A stretch of 64,000 bases of DNA, taken from contig BTRK01000004.1 in NCBI GenBank assembly GCA_036245805.1, positions 11,160,001-11,224,000 of the forward strand, given 5' to 3'. Source of the stretch: Pristionchus mayeri (taxonomy: Eukaryota; Nematoda; Chromadorea; Rhabditida; Neodiplogasteridae). Below are positions 21,740 through 32,968 of the stretch, piece by piece (the stretch's first letter is position 1; each line of letters starts with the position of its first letter). The position numbers were made by a program, and so were the translations under genes. Below the pieces are notes generated by a model. That model was given only the letters and a program-made list of their open reading frames with translations, was not told where the DNA came from and searched no databases.

Positions 21740-22205
21740 AAATGGTCTCGGTTTGGGGCGGGAAAGGCGGTCATTCCACCGACTTGTTACCGCGATAGAT
21801 TCGCCAAATAATTCTCGTAGTTGTGAGTGATATCTGACAATTCCGATAGGCGAGAGAGCATGTGGTATGAAGAGAGTCATTTCAAAGGTATCTTTAGTTG
21901 TTATTGTGATAGGGAGGGATAGCGATAGTGAGCGCTTTCATTGACAAAAAATTTATGAGAGACCAGAGAAATACCGAGAGTCGGTGATCTGGTCAGTTCT
22001 GTTCGGGTACGCGCGTCCTTGAAGAGAAGCACGTGACGTGTGGGTGCGATCGTTAAATCGGATAAGTACCTGCTTGGCAGCAGTATCCGATCTGTAAAAG
22101 GGGAAATGGTGCTAATATTAGCTCCCACTGCTCACCGATAAGCTTAAGTAGGTGAAGATCAGTGCGTAAGGAGCAGTGCTTCCTTGGTATTTTGACGGAT
22201 TATGT
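21740..22205. other. Intergenic, no gene recognised
   Basis: Space between two divergently transcribed genes. It contains half-hairpin motifs GGCGAGAGAGCATG near 21848, related to the CTCTCTCGC hairpin family. No exon supported. Confidence 0.4.
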
Positions 22206-23095
22206 ATGGATAGTCCTGAAAATATTGTCGCTGTAGTGTATTGTTTAGGTACAGTACCACGCTCAATGCTTATGCCCAGCTCGAAGCACGTAGTTGCAAG
22301 CCAAAAGGGAACGTACCAATTGAGAATGTACGCTTCGTGCCCTGAAATCGAAATTGCGCTGAAAGGAATGAGCGAATTCTTACCACTCGGTTCGAAGGAT
22401 TCCTTGAAGTATCGCTATTCTACGATCATATTGATCACACACGTCCACCACACTGTAGCGTATACAGACAGTTGGGAAGCGATCCATAAGCACATTAGAA
22501 TTCTGAAATGGAATTTTCCAAACATTATCCTCATAGTACCATGTTTTGCAATTGGAGAGTATATGATAGCAACTTTGAACGATATGTCTTTACCTTCTTT
22601 AGGGTTTACATTTTCAGGCTTTTTTTGCAAACAAACTTTTTGCAAACTGTTTCAATGATGTGATATTTTTAGCGTGCGAAATCTAAGAAGTCAAAATACC
22701 TAAAAACCGAATTCCAAATCACTTTCACGAACTAAATAATATTTCAATAAGACGAAAAATCTCACCGGCAGTTCGTGTGCAGCGAAGATCTGACAACGGC
22801 TATTAGAAGTAGCAAGGAAGGAATAATGCAGACTATGCCACAACAAATCTGCAAAAGATTTGCAATTTATGGTAATGCAGCACCGACGAGTACGATATTG
22901 GGAGAAGAGTATCATTATTCCACACACACTCTATTTCTCTCGATCGAGAAAGCGGGGGGGGGGGATTGGAGAAGCAAATTCCCGAATGTAACGTTCTACC
23001 GAGTACCATTCCAATGTAGATTATTGGATACGTATCGCAAACAGATCGAAGTGCGGAGGCAAATGACATTTGATAATTATTTTACATATCGGTAG
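22206..23095 (+). CDS. Unrecognised protein, 3 exons, about 231 aa
   Basis: Exons 22206-22535, 22618-22659 and 22772-23095 join in phase 0 at GT..AG sites and stay open to TAG. The product starts MDSPENIVAVVYCLGTVPRS, contains the hydrophobic stretch STIILITHVHH, and ends HTLFLSIEKAGGGDWRSKFP..VPFQCRLLDTYRKQ. Coding-like features are long uninterrupted frames with balanced composition. No signal peptide and no known motif. A G10 run inside the last exon (22955-22964) encodes AGGG and is a likely site of sequence error. Exon 1 can also run on unspliced to a stop at 22658. I do not recognise a family. Confidence 0.5.
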
Positions 23096-23550
23096 ACTTT
23101 ATCAATCGACCTGAACTGTGCACATTATACAAATAGTTTGAAGATAGCAACAAAAAACGTTCCGTAATTCACTCAATAACCGAGCAAAAAATTAATATGA
23201 AAGAAGGCCTGCTTGTGAAGCAGATTGGGTATGCTGACTATTCAATATGACAGCCATTCTATCAGCGGAATAATCATGTCATCTATGACCCATTGTTTTG
23301 CATAGATGATCAGGACACCAGAGTTATGCTTCGGTGCTTGTACATTAGTTGTATAAGAATTTGGTAATTACGATCAATCGCATTTGCATACTACTCATAA
23401 GAAAGGTAATAGTCACATGGTACTTGTTCTGTTACTAGTGAAGAAAATAGCATCGCTTTCAAGAAATGAATACGGATACAACATCGTATCGCACAGTTAA
23501 TTTGTTGCATGAGCTTGCATCCGTTATTTTGTAGGGACTATAATTCTATA
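23096..23550. other. Intergenic, nothing recognised
   Basis: A+T-rich sequence after the stop at 23095 with no exon-like open frames or repeats. Confidence 0.4.
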
Positions 23551-24690
23551 AGAGAGGAATCGCGAGAAAATCGACCATTTGAGGGGGGTGAGCGGCGGTA
23601 GGAATCAAAGTTGTACCAAAAGACCAAAAGTGACGGATACCAAAAGTGACGTAAATTTGAAAATCGGAAAAACATTTTGGGTTATCATGCTCAAGTTGTA
23701 GAGCATACATGTGCCTCACTTCTCGCCAAAAATTAGGAAAATTGGGGTATAGACAAAAAAAAGGGCTCACTTTTGACCTGAAAACGACTTGAAAATGAGT
23801 TCCGGGCAAGAGTACTTCCGTATCTTCAATTGCTTAAAATCATCCAAAACCTCCAAAACAACATTACAGCTTGTTTCCCCGTTGCTTTTCATCAGCTCTA
23901 ACATTAAAATTCGTTTTATACGTATGGAAAAATGTCGGAAAACCTCGTTTATTTATAATTTAAAAAAAAATGATATTTTTGGCCATTGAACCGAGGCTGA
24001 AAAAAAATGAAATTTCAGATTTTCTATTTTCTCGCTTCTTCGGAGTAGAAACATGATTGAAATGATCGTATAAGGCATAACGAACTGTTTTTAGACCAGT
24101 ATAGCTATAGGGGACGAAAATTTTCGAGGCCCTGCTTACCCATGTTCAGCAATTTGACGTATTTTTCATAGTTTGGATCACAATATCTCAAAAGTCGGTA
24201 TTTTTTAAATTCTGAAAATTTCACACTAGACATAACTTTTAACGCAGATTTCGAAAATCGTATAGACAATGTTCACCTCTGACATTTTTAGATCGATACA
24301 CTCGATTATTTTGACAAAAAAAAGTGTTTTTTCGGGCTAAACTTTTTTATTTCGCATTTTCTGACATTCTGATATCGAAATTCGCTTTCTACTGATGAAA
24401 ATACACCTGAAAATCTAAATAGCGCATAATTCTGAGATATCAAAATTTTTGACCCCAAAAGTGCCTGTAACTTTTTTAATATCGACCCCTAGCCTTAGCT
24501 ATTGCTGCCGTCAATCAGCACTCGGTACCCACACTTCAGAAAAAAAGTTTGGGATTTATCGAATTTTTGGCCATCCGTGAACCTGTTACGTTCTCTGGTG
24601 GACGGTCTCTTAAAACTCAAATGCCAGCCAGACAGGACAAACTTTATTCCTACCGCCGAGGTGTGGTCGATTCTCTCGCGATTCGCCTCA
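23551..24690. mobile_element. Palindrome-family element, copy C, TA-flanked
   Basis: Terminal repeats: the left end is GGAATCGCGAGAAAATCGACC and the right end is its complement reading TGAGGCGAATCGCGAGAG inward, flanked by TA (23549-23550, 24691-24692). Unlike copy A the interior is not a long palindrome. The left 300 bp match copy B. No transposase. Confidence 0.7.
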
Positions 24691-25679
24691 TAAATATTCT
24701 TTAATCTGTGGGAGGAAAAGACATCAAATAATACAGAAAAAAACAATTCTAGAAGGAAATTCCTTTCTTATCAACCACCATCTGCCATCTTCAAATGATG
24801 TTATTCTCCCATGTTATGATGACGATGAAAAAAGTACAGCTCAGCTTCCATTCCATTGATAAATTTGATGAGAATCTTTGTTGCCTTAGGACCATGGACA
24901 GCTTGCCAATATTATCTGCTCGTTTTATGAACCAGATGAGATGACGCAATCTTAAGTTGGCCGCTGTGTTCAGCACTCTCGAAACCCATTCTTACATGTT
25001 TGCGTAGAAACGCTGTGAAACTCTTTCATTCACTCTTAGAGAAATGGGCTTATATTCACAGTGCGTTGTGTGGTAATGCCAATGCCACTGTTGTTCACTT
25101 CGATAGAGCAGCATGCGGGGTATCGGAGTTTTCACCATCAGACTGTTCTGGAAAAAAAACCATGTAAATTTTTCGTAAGTAGGGAACTACGGCATTACCC
25201 CGATTTGTAAAATTTACTTTGGAAATTTCATGACGTGGAGAAATTTCCAAAACGTGACTTCCAAAATGTGTGTTGCCGAAATTAATTTCCCACTTGTCTT
25301 TCCAATAAATGGATTTCCATATTTTTTCTAAATATTTTTTTCCAAAATTTGTATTTACGAAACAAAATTTACAATACGGGGTAGTACCGGAATTACCATT
25401 TCGAATTTCCTTCACGTATTCGCTTTCCTTATACCGATCGAAGTTGAACGAAAGTACGCCGCAGATTCGACTGTGAAATCGGACACGATCCTTAAAGATA
25501 TAATTGAAATACTGTCGCTAGTTTTATCTTCATTCCATCCACTACATAAACGTATGATGGGCTAAATGAAGACTAACTCGAATCTTGAACTGATCTTTAA
25601 ATTGTACGTTAATATTTCGTAGCTTTTAGTGGACGCATAGTCTTTAGTCCCGAAATATCGAAAACCATAATTTTCTCAC
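24691..25679. other. No resolved gene; degenerate inverted repeat at 25175-25412
   Basis: It may hold the 3' end of the ACBP gene on the minus strand, but no terminal exon could be fixed. The block 25175-25412 has imperfect inverted ends (TTACCCCGATTTGTAAAATT against its complement) and looks like an old MITE. Confidence 0.4.
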
Positions 25680-27812
25680 CGCTCTCGAACCATCCTCTTT
25701 CATTATTTCACGATCGATGATTCGAAATTTATCTCTGGAAAACAATTTTTTACAATCATTGTTTAAGCACATGATTAAGAAATAACCTTAGAATGGGCTC
25801 AAGTGTTTCGTAGTCGTCTGCATTTTGTTCGATCATTTCGTCCCAGTCAACTCTAAGAATAAAAAAATAACAAGCATATCCGTTAAATTGTTGCTTGAGA
25901 TACGCACTGTTCTGCGCAATCGTCGATTTTCTCGAGCATTCCAATCACGTATCCGGCCATAGCCTATAATTAAGAGAGGTTGACAATAAACGGTGAGTAA
26001 ACAATGTGATTTATCCTTACTGTGCGAGAACATGGGACACCACATTTTGCTAAATTTCCGATAATACCTGTTCTTTGGTAGTGTCTCCCAAGCGTTTCCA
26101 TGCATCCCTGAACCATCTCTTGAAATTATTTAACAAAACAAAAGTGCCTCTAACCATTTATATCTCTTCACTAAACTAAAGAACGGCTTTCTGGTGTTGC
26201 AGGGTCCAATAGTTGCCTATATTGCCGTGATAGATCATCATAATTATCAATTAAACCTGCTTGTACAATGCGTAGAGTGTGAAGAGTTGCGAAAAGTTAA
26301 ACGTGAACGGTCCTTGAAATAGACAGTACAATTAAAATTCTACGCAATGACACTCTCTCACACACAATACTGAGTTGAATTAGGAGAATCTACTTTTACT
26401 GATATTGAGTAGCTAGAAAAGCCATTCACCAAGTTTTTGAATTCCTCCTTGCGATAGGCTCTGCAGATCTCTGAGCAATCCTGAAAATAGGAAACTAACA
26501 ATAAATCAGATACATCTGCCTAATTTTGGATGTAAAACTAACCTCGATTGGGCAAACTTCTCATGATTTCTACGGAAGCATTGAACTTCTCCTCGATTGA
26601 AAACGGTCCGGAACTGAGCCTCTCTATATCCGTAGGACCACTTCGAGGACGATACTAAAAATAGTTATTCTTAAAGTTTCCAGCAAAGTAAAATTGTTTA
26701 ATAGGATCACATACCACTTTCGTACCATCTTTCCTGATGAGCTCTCGATTGAGTATGCGGAAATTGTCTCTAGAAGCATACATTTGCATTTGCAGAACTT
26801 GCAAAGAGCAATGAATATGAAAATCAACTAATGATTAGTAATCTAACGATTCTAACCTGAGAATCGGTTCAAATTTGTCGTAGTCATCAGAATATTTCTC
26901 TAGTAGCTCATTCCAGTCCAACCTAAATATTTTTTTAAATTCAATATTGTAATGCATGTGCGTAAAAAATCGAAACCCACGTCTCAGATCCGACATCGAT
27001 CGCTTCGAGTAGACAGGCCACGTACACTTCCATAGCCTGAGCGTTAATATAATCGCTACCAACCGAAGTCATCAATAATGTCGCAGACATGCAGACTTCA
27101 ATATCAGTGGAGCGAATATGTCTATTATTATAGTTGTGGGAAAACAATTCATCGCATGTGAATTAAACAAAAATGCAGAAGAATTTCACGTCTTTAGATT
27201 TCTTAATTCGGGTCACCGTCTCTCCATTCCCCACACTCTCTAGACCGGTCGAGCGGCGAGAGAGTGTGGAAAATTAAGAGACGGTGACCCGAAATACGAA
27301 CTCTAGTTCACTTACCTCCTCCCTACTCAAGTTTGCCACTCGATTCCAAGCATCCCTGGATATTAATCGTCAATAATTTCCACTCGATCGCTCACCATTT
27401 TGCCCTGCCTTCGGGGTTCCAAATACCCGGCCTGCTTGTGTTGCAGGGGCCGACCGTGGCCTAATTGTAAAGTTGTAGTAATACGATACTGTTATTTGTA
27501 AAAAATCACCTGCTTGTACAATCCATACATTGCAAGCATGGCAACATAAGTTACCGGAGCGGGACCTGGAAAGACGCTATGAAGTAGGGCATTCGGGAAG
27601 TCGTAGCGTTATTTCATTTATTCTTTCGCAACTCGATTCAGAAAGATGCGAGATGAATAGAAGTGCCTTACGAATTCTACTAGCATCGAACGACGAAAAG
27701 AATTACCAGTCTTGGGCAAGCTCTGGATTATGCCCACACACGCATGGAACTTCTCCTCAAGCGAATAATTACGACGTTGTAGAGATTCAGATGCTGGCAT
27801 TCCATTGGACAT
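25680..27812 (-). CDS. Tandem acyl-CoA-binding (ACBP) domain protein, 14 exons
   Basis: Exons in order: 27707-27812, 27510-27565, 27396-27460, 27316-27355, 26981-27036, 26857-26922, 26715-26769, 26543-26654, 26257-26312, 26155-26216, 26068-26107, 25908-25963, 25787-25852 and 25680-25734. Every junction is GT..AG and the 891 nt frame is open (297 codons, C-terminus unresolved). Start MSNGMPASESLQRR. Domain 1 has YSLEEKFHACVGIIQSLP, MYGLYKQATVGPCNTSRPG, GRAKWDAW and EEAMEVY. Domain 2 has FSIEEKFNASVEIMRSLP, LYALYKQATIGPCN, YKWDAW and EQAMAGY. The YxxYKQ, KWDAW and Tyr residues that hold the acyl-CoA ligand are kept in both. Each domain is followed by a linker (DWNELLEKYSDDYDKFEPIL and its copy). 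The exon pattern 56-65/62-40-56-66-55 repeats exactly, so the second half arose by duplication inside the gene. Expected role: binding long-chain acyl-CoA esters. Confidence 0.85.
26413..26480 (-). CDS. Possible alternative terminal exon of the ACBP gene
   Basis: It follows a strong acceptor (TATTTTCAG) in the intron after exon 8 and has the same phase as the next ACBP exon. The frame stays open for 21 codons (LLRDLQSLSQGGIQKLGEWL) and reaches TAG. Use of this exon would end the protein inside domain 2, leaving a single complete ACBP domain. It could also be a chance acceptor. Confidence 0.3.
27207..27293. mobile_element. 87 bp hairpin MITE in an ACBP intron
   Basis: Arms TTCGGGTCACCGTCTCT and its complement AGAGACGGTGACCCGAA enclose the CACTCTCT/AGAGAGTG core shared with the other hairpins of this family. 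It lies in the intron between ACBP exons 4 and 5. Confidence 0.7.
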
Positions 27813-28720
27813 ATGACGAGCGATTCAATAGATGGAATATTTTGGGGGAAAGTAGATGAAGGGAAGCGATAAGAGAAGGGAAGAAATGGAAGAGTTCTTT
27901 GCAAAAAAACACGTTTCAACTGCGTCAACATCAGTGCGGAATAGAGAGATTGAATTCAACAATATTCTTTGAGTTCATAAATCGAGTCGGTGTCTCTAAA
28001 TTTTGCATATTTCGGTCTTATCTCGCAAGTGCTGAATGAATCGACCTTTCAACCGTTTGCTAACTCTTCTTGCTAAACGTGCACTTTCGATAAAAACTTT
28101 AAAACATGGAGGGTACTCATTAGCAATTATATCGCAATGAAAATATGTCTGAAGAGAGAATTACTCGAATTTCAAACTAAACAATATACAACCATGCGAG
28201 TTTTAAAATCAGCGATAATCTTTTGGAATCTCTACCCTCAAAAAAAAGAAAAGCTTCAAATCCATAACGAACAAGCAAACGCATATGTCTAGAATGAAAA
28301 CACACGCGGGCGAAATTTCACAAACCATGACTTCCTCGCTAGCGTACTCTATTCACGGATCTAGTGTCGGTGTTGTGACTTGTGACTCCATTCCTGATCT
28401 TTAGGCATAACTCGTTTCTTGAAATAAGGTAATATCAGCGGAAAGACAGGTGAATAGTGCGCATCATATGAGGGGCAGATGCAGGCGATACGATTTCAGT
28501 CGCAATGATATCGAATGGATCGCTGCGCTATGGCTTCGACATTTATCGTCAATATTTTATCGATTTTGCTATCCAGCAAGTTCATTTCTTATTTGTTTGC
28601 ATAATATGTTAAACCAGCTGATCAAGGTTAGTTTTGCAGATTTCAATTCTACGCAACTATTCTGTCATATCTAACTTGTCATCCGCTTATGCTTTATTTA
28701 TTGCTTTTTGAAAAAAACAG
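27813..28720. other. Space between divergent genes; possible broken first exon of the chemoreceptor
   Basis: An open stretch at about 28528-28627 (MASTFIVNILSILLSSKF) has a donor (AAG|GTTAGT) in the right phase to join the next chemoreceptor exon, but a TAA lies inside it. Otherwise nothing supportable. Confidence 0.35.
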
Positions 28721-31700
28721 CAATGGAAAAGGACATACGGGTTCTTTATCTTCTCACGCAGGTTGGTAATGCATTTCGAATTTCCGGTCACCCTATCATA
28801 TTATACACACAATTCCCAATTCTAGACTGACTTACAACGTCCAATTTTTGTAGATTTCCTCCTTCATATGTCAGACGACATTCTGCTTGGCATTTCACGT
28901 CTATCCTATCGTTCCGTATGCTGCTCTCTATTGCGAGGGATCGCTGTGTCGCGTAATCTCTAATAAGCAGATTTTGTTGGTATGCTAGCGGGAAACTATG
29001 AATCTATGTGTGTCGAATTTCGGCATCTAATAACAAGGAGACGTCGCGGAGTGTCCATGGAATTTCATAACGAGAACTAGCGCATTCGAAAGATGAGAAA
29101 ATCTAAGAATTTCTGTTGTTTTCAAATTTGCTGAACGATCATGTGGAAGTCTGAGCTCATAGTGGGGAAAGGCCAAAACCAGGCTATATCTGAGGCTATG
29201 CCCCTAAATTTCCTCCACAAGATCGTTTAGCAAATTTGAAAAGAAAAGTTCTTAGAAATTTCTCCTCTTATCGAATGCGCTAGGTCTCGTTATGAAACTC
29301 CATGGTCACTCTGCGACGACCCCTTGTGAGGAACAGTACAGATTTGAGGGACCTTCTCATTAAGCATCTCATTAGGATCATTTGAGAGAGTACAATTAAT
29401 GAAGAGACATTTCAATAAAATGCTTATTTTGAAAATATTTTAATATTATAATAACATCAAGTAACATCAATGTCCATAAAGGCTATTCTATCCTTTGCCG
29501 TCATTCTCCCCGCTCTCACCTTCCCTCCTCTGATGGCACGAATGCAGCAGATGTTCGTGTCCTTTGGCAGCAAGAAATTGCCTCTAAAGTACATTTTCTT
29601 ACTATAAGAAAGTATAGTTTCAACTTGTGCCAATCAGCAGAAGCGTAACCAGAAATTATTACAATATTACACAAAATGAGATGCACTTAATTTACTGGGA
29701 ACAGATATAAATGAATTGCAACATTTTTAGGTTGCAAATAGCGCTTCTTTTCGTCTTGCTAATGATCTTGATCTTGAATGTGATTGGATTCGGCTATTTC
29801 GGCAAAGATTTCGACGACAGCGCTCGATTATTGAAGGTGACTTCGTCCGAATATATTATTTGATATATGTGGTTGTTCCAAAATACTTTCTTCACTGTAG
29901 AAAGTTGATCAAATTGTCTGACTATTTAATTTCGGAAGTATCTTCTCATCTATGTGTTACAGGAACCTGAACTGGCATGGGTGGCTGGTCGTGGTGGCAC
30001 GATTTTTCTGCTCGGACCGCCAGGCAATCCTCAGTATTTCAAGTGGGGTGAGACCATCATCGTGATTAGGGTTGTCAAAACGAAGAGGTGAAATGAAGAC
30101 TTCATTTCATGCTCCACAGTCGATCTTCCCGGCGTCATTCTTCATTGAAGAGGGGGTGATCGCTGCCCTCTTCAATGAAGAGGGGGGGGGGGTTCATTGA
30201 AGAACTTTCACGTTTTTTCACAAGAACGAAGCCTAATCAATGCCGATTTGCATGGCGATTTAGCATAAGACTTGGTCGATGCATACCGATCAGACAAAGG
30301 GTCATTTACATGGCCGGGAGAGATGACGAGCCATAGTCGGATCGTGCAGTCTCCCCCTCCTTTCCTTTCCTTTGGCTGTTTGTTTTTGCTGTTTAGGTCG
30401 TATTTTTGTTGATAATTTTCTTATTTGAACTTATCCACTGCTGTTGCCTATTCGTGTCGTCTTTTCCCGTTGTCCCCCCTGGAAATGCCCTCCGGATCGG
30501 TCCAGTAAGGTCGAGCAGCGCTAGGAGCAGGTTTGTCGTGATCTTTTCATCTGTTTCATTATTGTGATTGTTACATACGAGAGTTGACGCTTTTCCCAGG
30601 AAAGTTGACGTCAGTGTGTGATCTTTGATCTTTCAGACGCCTTCCCACCCGTCCGTTCGTAGTTCTTTCCTCCGGTCGCAGTGCCTCCCGAGCCGCAGAT
30701 AAGTCCGTTTGATATTGGTTTGTTATTGTTTCATTCGAATAGTTGCCTCTTAATTGTCAAATTATCTTTGATCGTTGATATTCTTATTCATTTCAACCCC
30801 TAATCGCTGCGCTGCTACTGTTCTTGTCACGATGTTCCACCAAATCACTAAGAGGTACGTTTTCGTCGATATTTCATTCACTTTTTGATCCTACAGTCTG
30901 TCTTTTATTGTCCAGGGCTTTATTTTATCGACCTTTTAGAAACTGCGGAAGCTCTCGTGACAATTGAAACGGCTGAAGGATGTCGCGTTGAAGGCCTTAT
31001 CGAAGGATGTCGCTGAAGGAGAAGTAGACCAGGAGAGTCATTTTGCTTATCCGTTCCCTTTTTCACCACGTTGTTATGTAAGTGTTTGCAGTATCGTGGA
31101 TCCCCGGGCGTGAGATGACTCTCTTCTTTTCCTTTGGCAAAGACCTCGCTAGGGTGTCCTTATACCCAGTAATCCCTGCCATCTTCTTCCAAAGAACAGG
31201 CTGGTTTGGGGAAGGATTCCCTGACTTGGTCTAAACCATCTGGAAACATCATTGTGCATCAGTCAAGACCTTGATCGGCTCTCAAACAAGAAAGGATCAC
31301 AATCAGCAACATCATCCTATAACCACTAGGGCGCCCCTAGTGGTTATAGGATGATGTTGTTTGATTGTCCAACCCCATTTCTTACTTCCCCAAGACAGTA
31401 GATATGCCTTTCTGTTGTGTGGGACTCTCCCCGAAATGGCTAGCAGAGGTAGGATCCCCTTATTTTGATTCATTGACAGGGCCCTCTAGCTTTGAACTTC
31501 ACAATTTGTTGATAACATTCCGTATACCGTTTATGGCATGTGATTCCCGAAGTTTGACGATAAAATATTGACGCGTGCTCCAGATACATCAAATTTTGTT
31601 AAATCAGCTCTTCATTGAAGAGCTCCCCACACCGCACCCTCTTCAATGAAGAGGGGAAATGGAGAGCAATAAAAGGCCTCTTCATTCTCCCCCAACCTCT

Positions 31701-32859
31701 TCATTTTGACAACCCTAATCGTGATTCAACTTGACTAGTGAAATTTTGATTTCGTTCACTAAGATCTAGTGAGTTTGGAAAACAAATCAAATTTGAATGG
31801 ATATGCTCATGTATTATTTTAGAATTGATCTTCTTGGGTTTCTCAATTCTCATCATCGCACCTTTTCAAATATTTTTCACTGCAGACGTCAGCAAAAAAC
31901 TGAAAGAAACAAGCTCAGTAAGTTGCAATTTGAAATAACAAAACAAGCCATGAATTCATGATTCAGGAATATGTTGTAGGCAAACCCATTTACAACATTA
32001 AATTCGAAGAGTTGATTGTGAAAACAAGATGTTGAAAATTAATAACCAGATGAACATAAAACATGTGGCAGAGTCTATCGAACGGTACACTCGTGAAGAC
32101 TCGCAGGATGATCAGAACATTCCTGTTTCAGGTAATACCATATTTGGAATTACTTGCAAGGGCACTAAGTCGGGCAAGAACCGTCGGATGAGAACCAACA
32201 ATTATACCCTGCAGTCAGTAGTGTTTTCGCAGAAGGCGATTTGGTAGTGTGAGAGTCTAAAGTGAACATACTTGTTGAGAAGAGTACATTTGTTGGTTCA
32301 CATCCGCTGGGCTCCCGACCTTGTGCTTTCGTCAGGTCCGCTTTGTACACACACGACGCTTTACTGATTTTGATCTCTTTGAGTGTATGGGCTCGACTTT
32401 CTTCTACCAGGCCCCGCTCGCTTTCATGCTTACTACGATGATCGTTGACAGCACGGCCATTCCGGGATGGCTAATCGCCATTCTACGAATAACTTTGTTG
32501 GTTAGTTTTGCTCATATTTGCCTATTTTGGTACTTATACGGTTGACTTGCTTGGCATATTGTCCATATTTGAGATTATTTCCCCATCATTTTATGAAAGA
32601 GAGCATAATTTCTTGCAGACTCTCTTCAACCTCGACACTTACCAATACGTCGTACTCTTCATCGTTAAAAATCCAGCTCATATAAAAGTGTATCCTTTTC
32701 CATAATGATTGCGAATTCAATAATGTTCAGTTGGTCAAGGATAAGGCCAAGCGGATCTTTCGATCAACAACTGGTCGATTTATTACCATCGAAACAACTG
32801 GAACGATTGGTTTTCAATCGCAGTTTCTGAGCACTTCTGGTTACAACTCGAACTACTAA
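28721..32859 (+). CDS. Sri/Srh-type seven-transmembrane chemoreceptor (5' end unresolved)
   Basis: Exons 28721-28761, 28854-28979, 29482-29588, 29731-29836, 29963-30047, 31823-31917, about 31967 onward, 32336-32500, 32619-32687 and 32731-32859. Seen: MEKDIRVLYLLTQISSFICQ then YPIVPYAALYCEGSLC (the conserved third helix and PxxPxxAxYCxGxL of Sri/Srh receptors), hydrophobic AILSFAVILPAL, ALLFVLLMILILNVIGFGYF, ELAWVAGRGGTIFLLGPPGN, LIFLGFSILIIAPFQIFF, IPGWLIAILRITLL, and the last helix YQYVVLFIVKNPAH before a basic tail that ends TSGYNSNY. AATAAA follows at 32875. Junctions agree in phase except around 31967-32336, where a degenerate MITE abuts the exon start. A 1.65 kb hAT-like element occupies the intron after 30047. 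Helix 1 is not convincingly present, so the gene may be impaired. Confidence 0.7.
29040..29330. mobile_element. Palindromic MITE in a chemoreceptor intron
   Basis: Ends ACGTCGCGGAGTGTCCATGG and, inverted, GTCGCAGAGTGACCATGG, with arms of about 130 bp (TTTCATAACGAGA and GCGCATTCGA are paired with their complements). No coding content. It lies between receptor exons 28854-28979 and 29482-29588. Confidence 0.7.
30067..31717. mobile_element. Non-autonomous hAT-like element, 1651 bp
   Basis: Ends TAGGGTTGTCAAAACGAAG and its inverted counterpart. It is flanked by an exact 8 bp duplication ATCGTGAT (30059-30066 and 31718-31725), the hallmark of hAT transposition. Subterminal palindromes CTCTTCAATGAAGAG occur near both ends. 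No transposase frame is visible. Insertion is 11 bp after the 5' splice donor GTGAGA of a receptor exon, so the donor is kept. Confidence 0.88.
31307..31359. repeat. Perfect 25 bp hairpin inside the hAT-like element
   Basis: Arms 31307-31331 and 31335-31359 (CAACATCATCCTATAACC.. and its exact complement) are separated by CGC. Such a perfect stem is unlikely by chance and would form a stable RNA hairpin or cruciform. Confidence 0.85.
32160..32335. mobile_element. Degenerate relative of the GGCACTAGG MITE
   Basis: Starts GGCACTAAGTCGGGCAAG, with GATGAGAACCAACAA further in, and ends with the approximate complement. The ends resemble the 90 bp MITE at 3075 and 41836 but the body is longer. Its right end abuts receptor exon 32336-32500 and may supply that exon's acceptor (GTCAG). 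Confidence 0.5.
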
Positions 32860-32968
32860 AGAAAATGCATTGAAAAAATAAATGAAAAATTGGAATTCAG
32901 CATGTGTTATTCATACAAATTGCATTGTCTTCACAGCTGCCGTTGGCCTGACAATGAATAGAAGAGTA

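Noticed and set aside
25095..25415. 106-codon minus-strand ORF after the ACBP gene
   Set aside because: It lies over a degenerate inverted repeat and no splice phase links it firmly to the ACBP exons; it could still hold part of the missing C-terminus.
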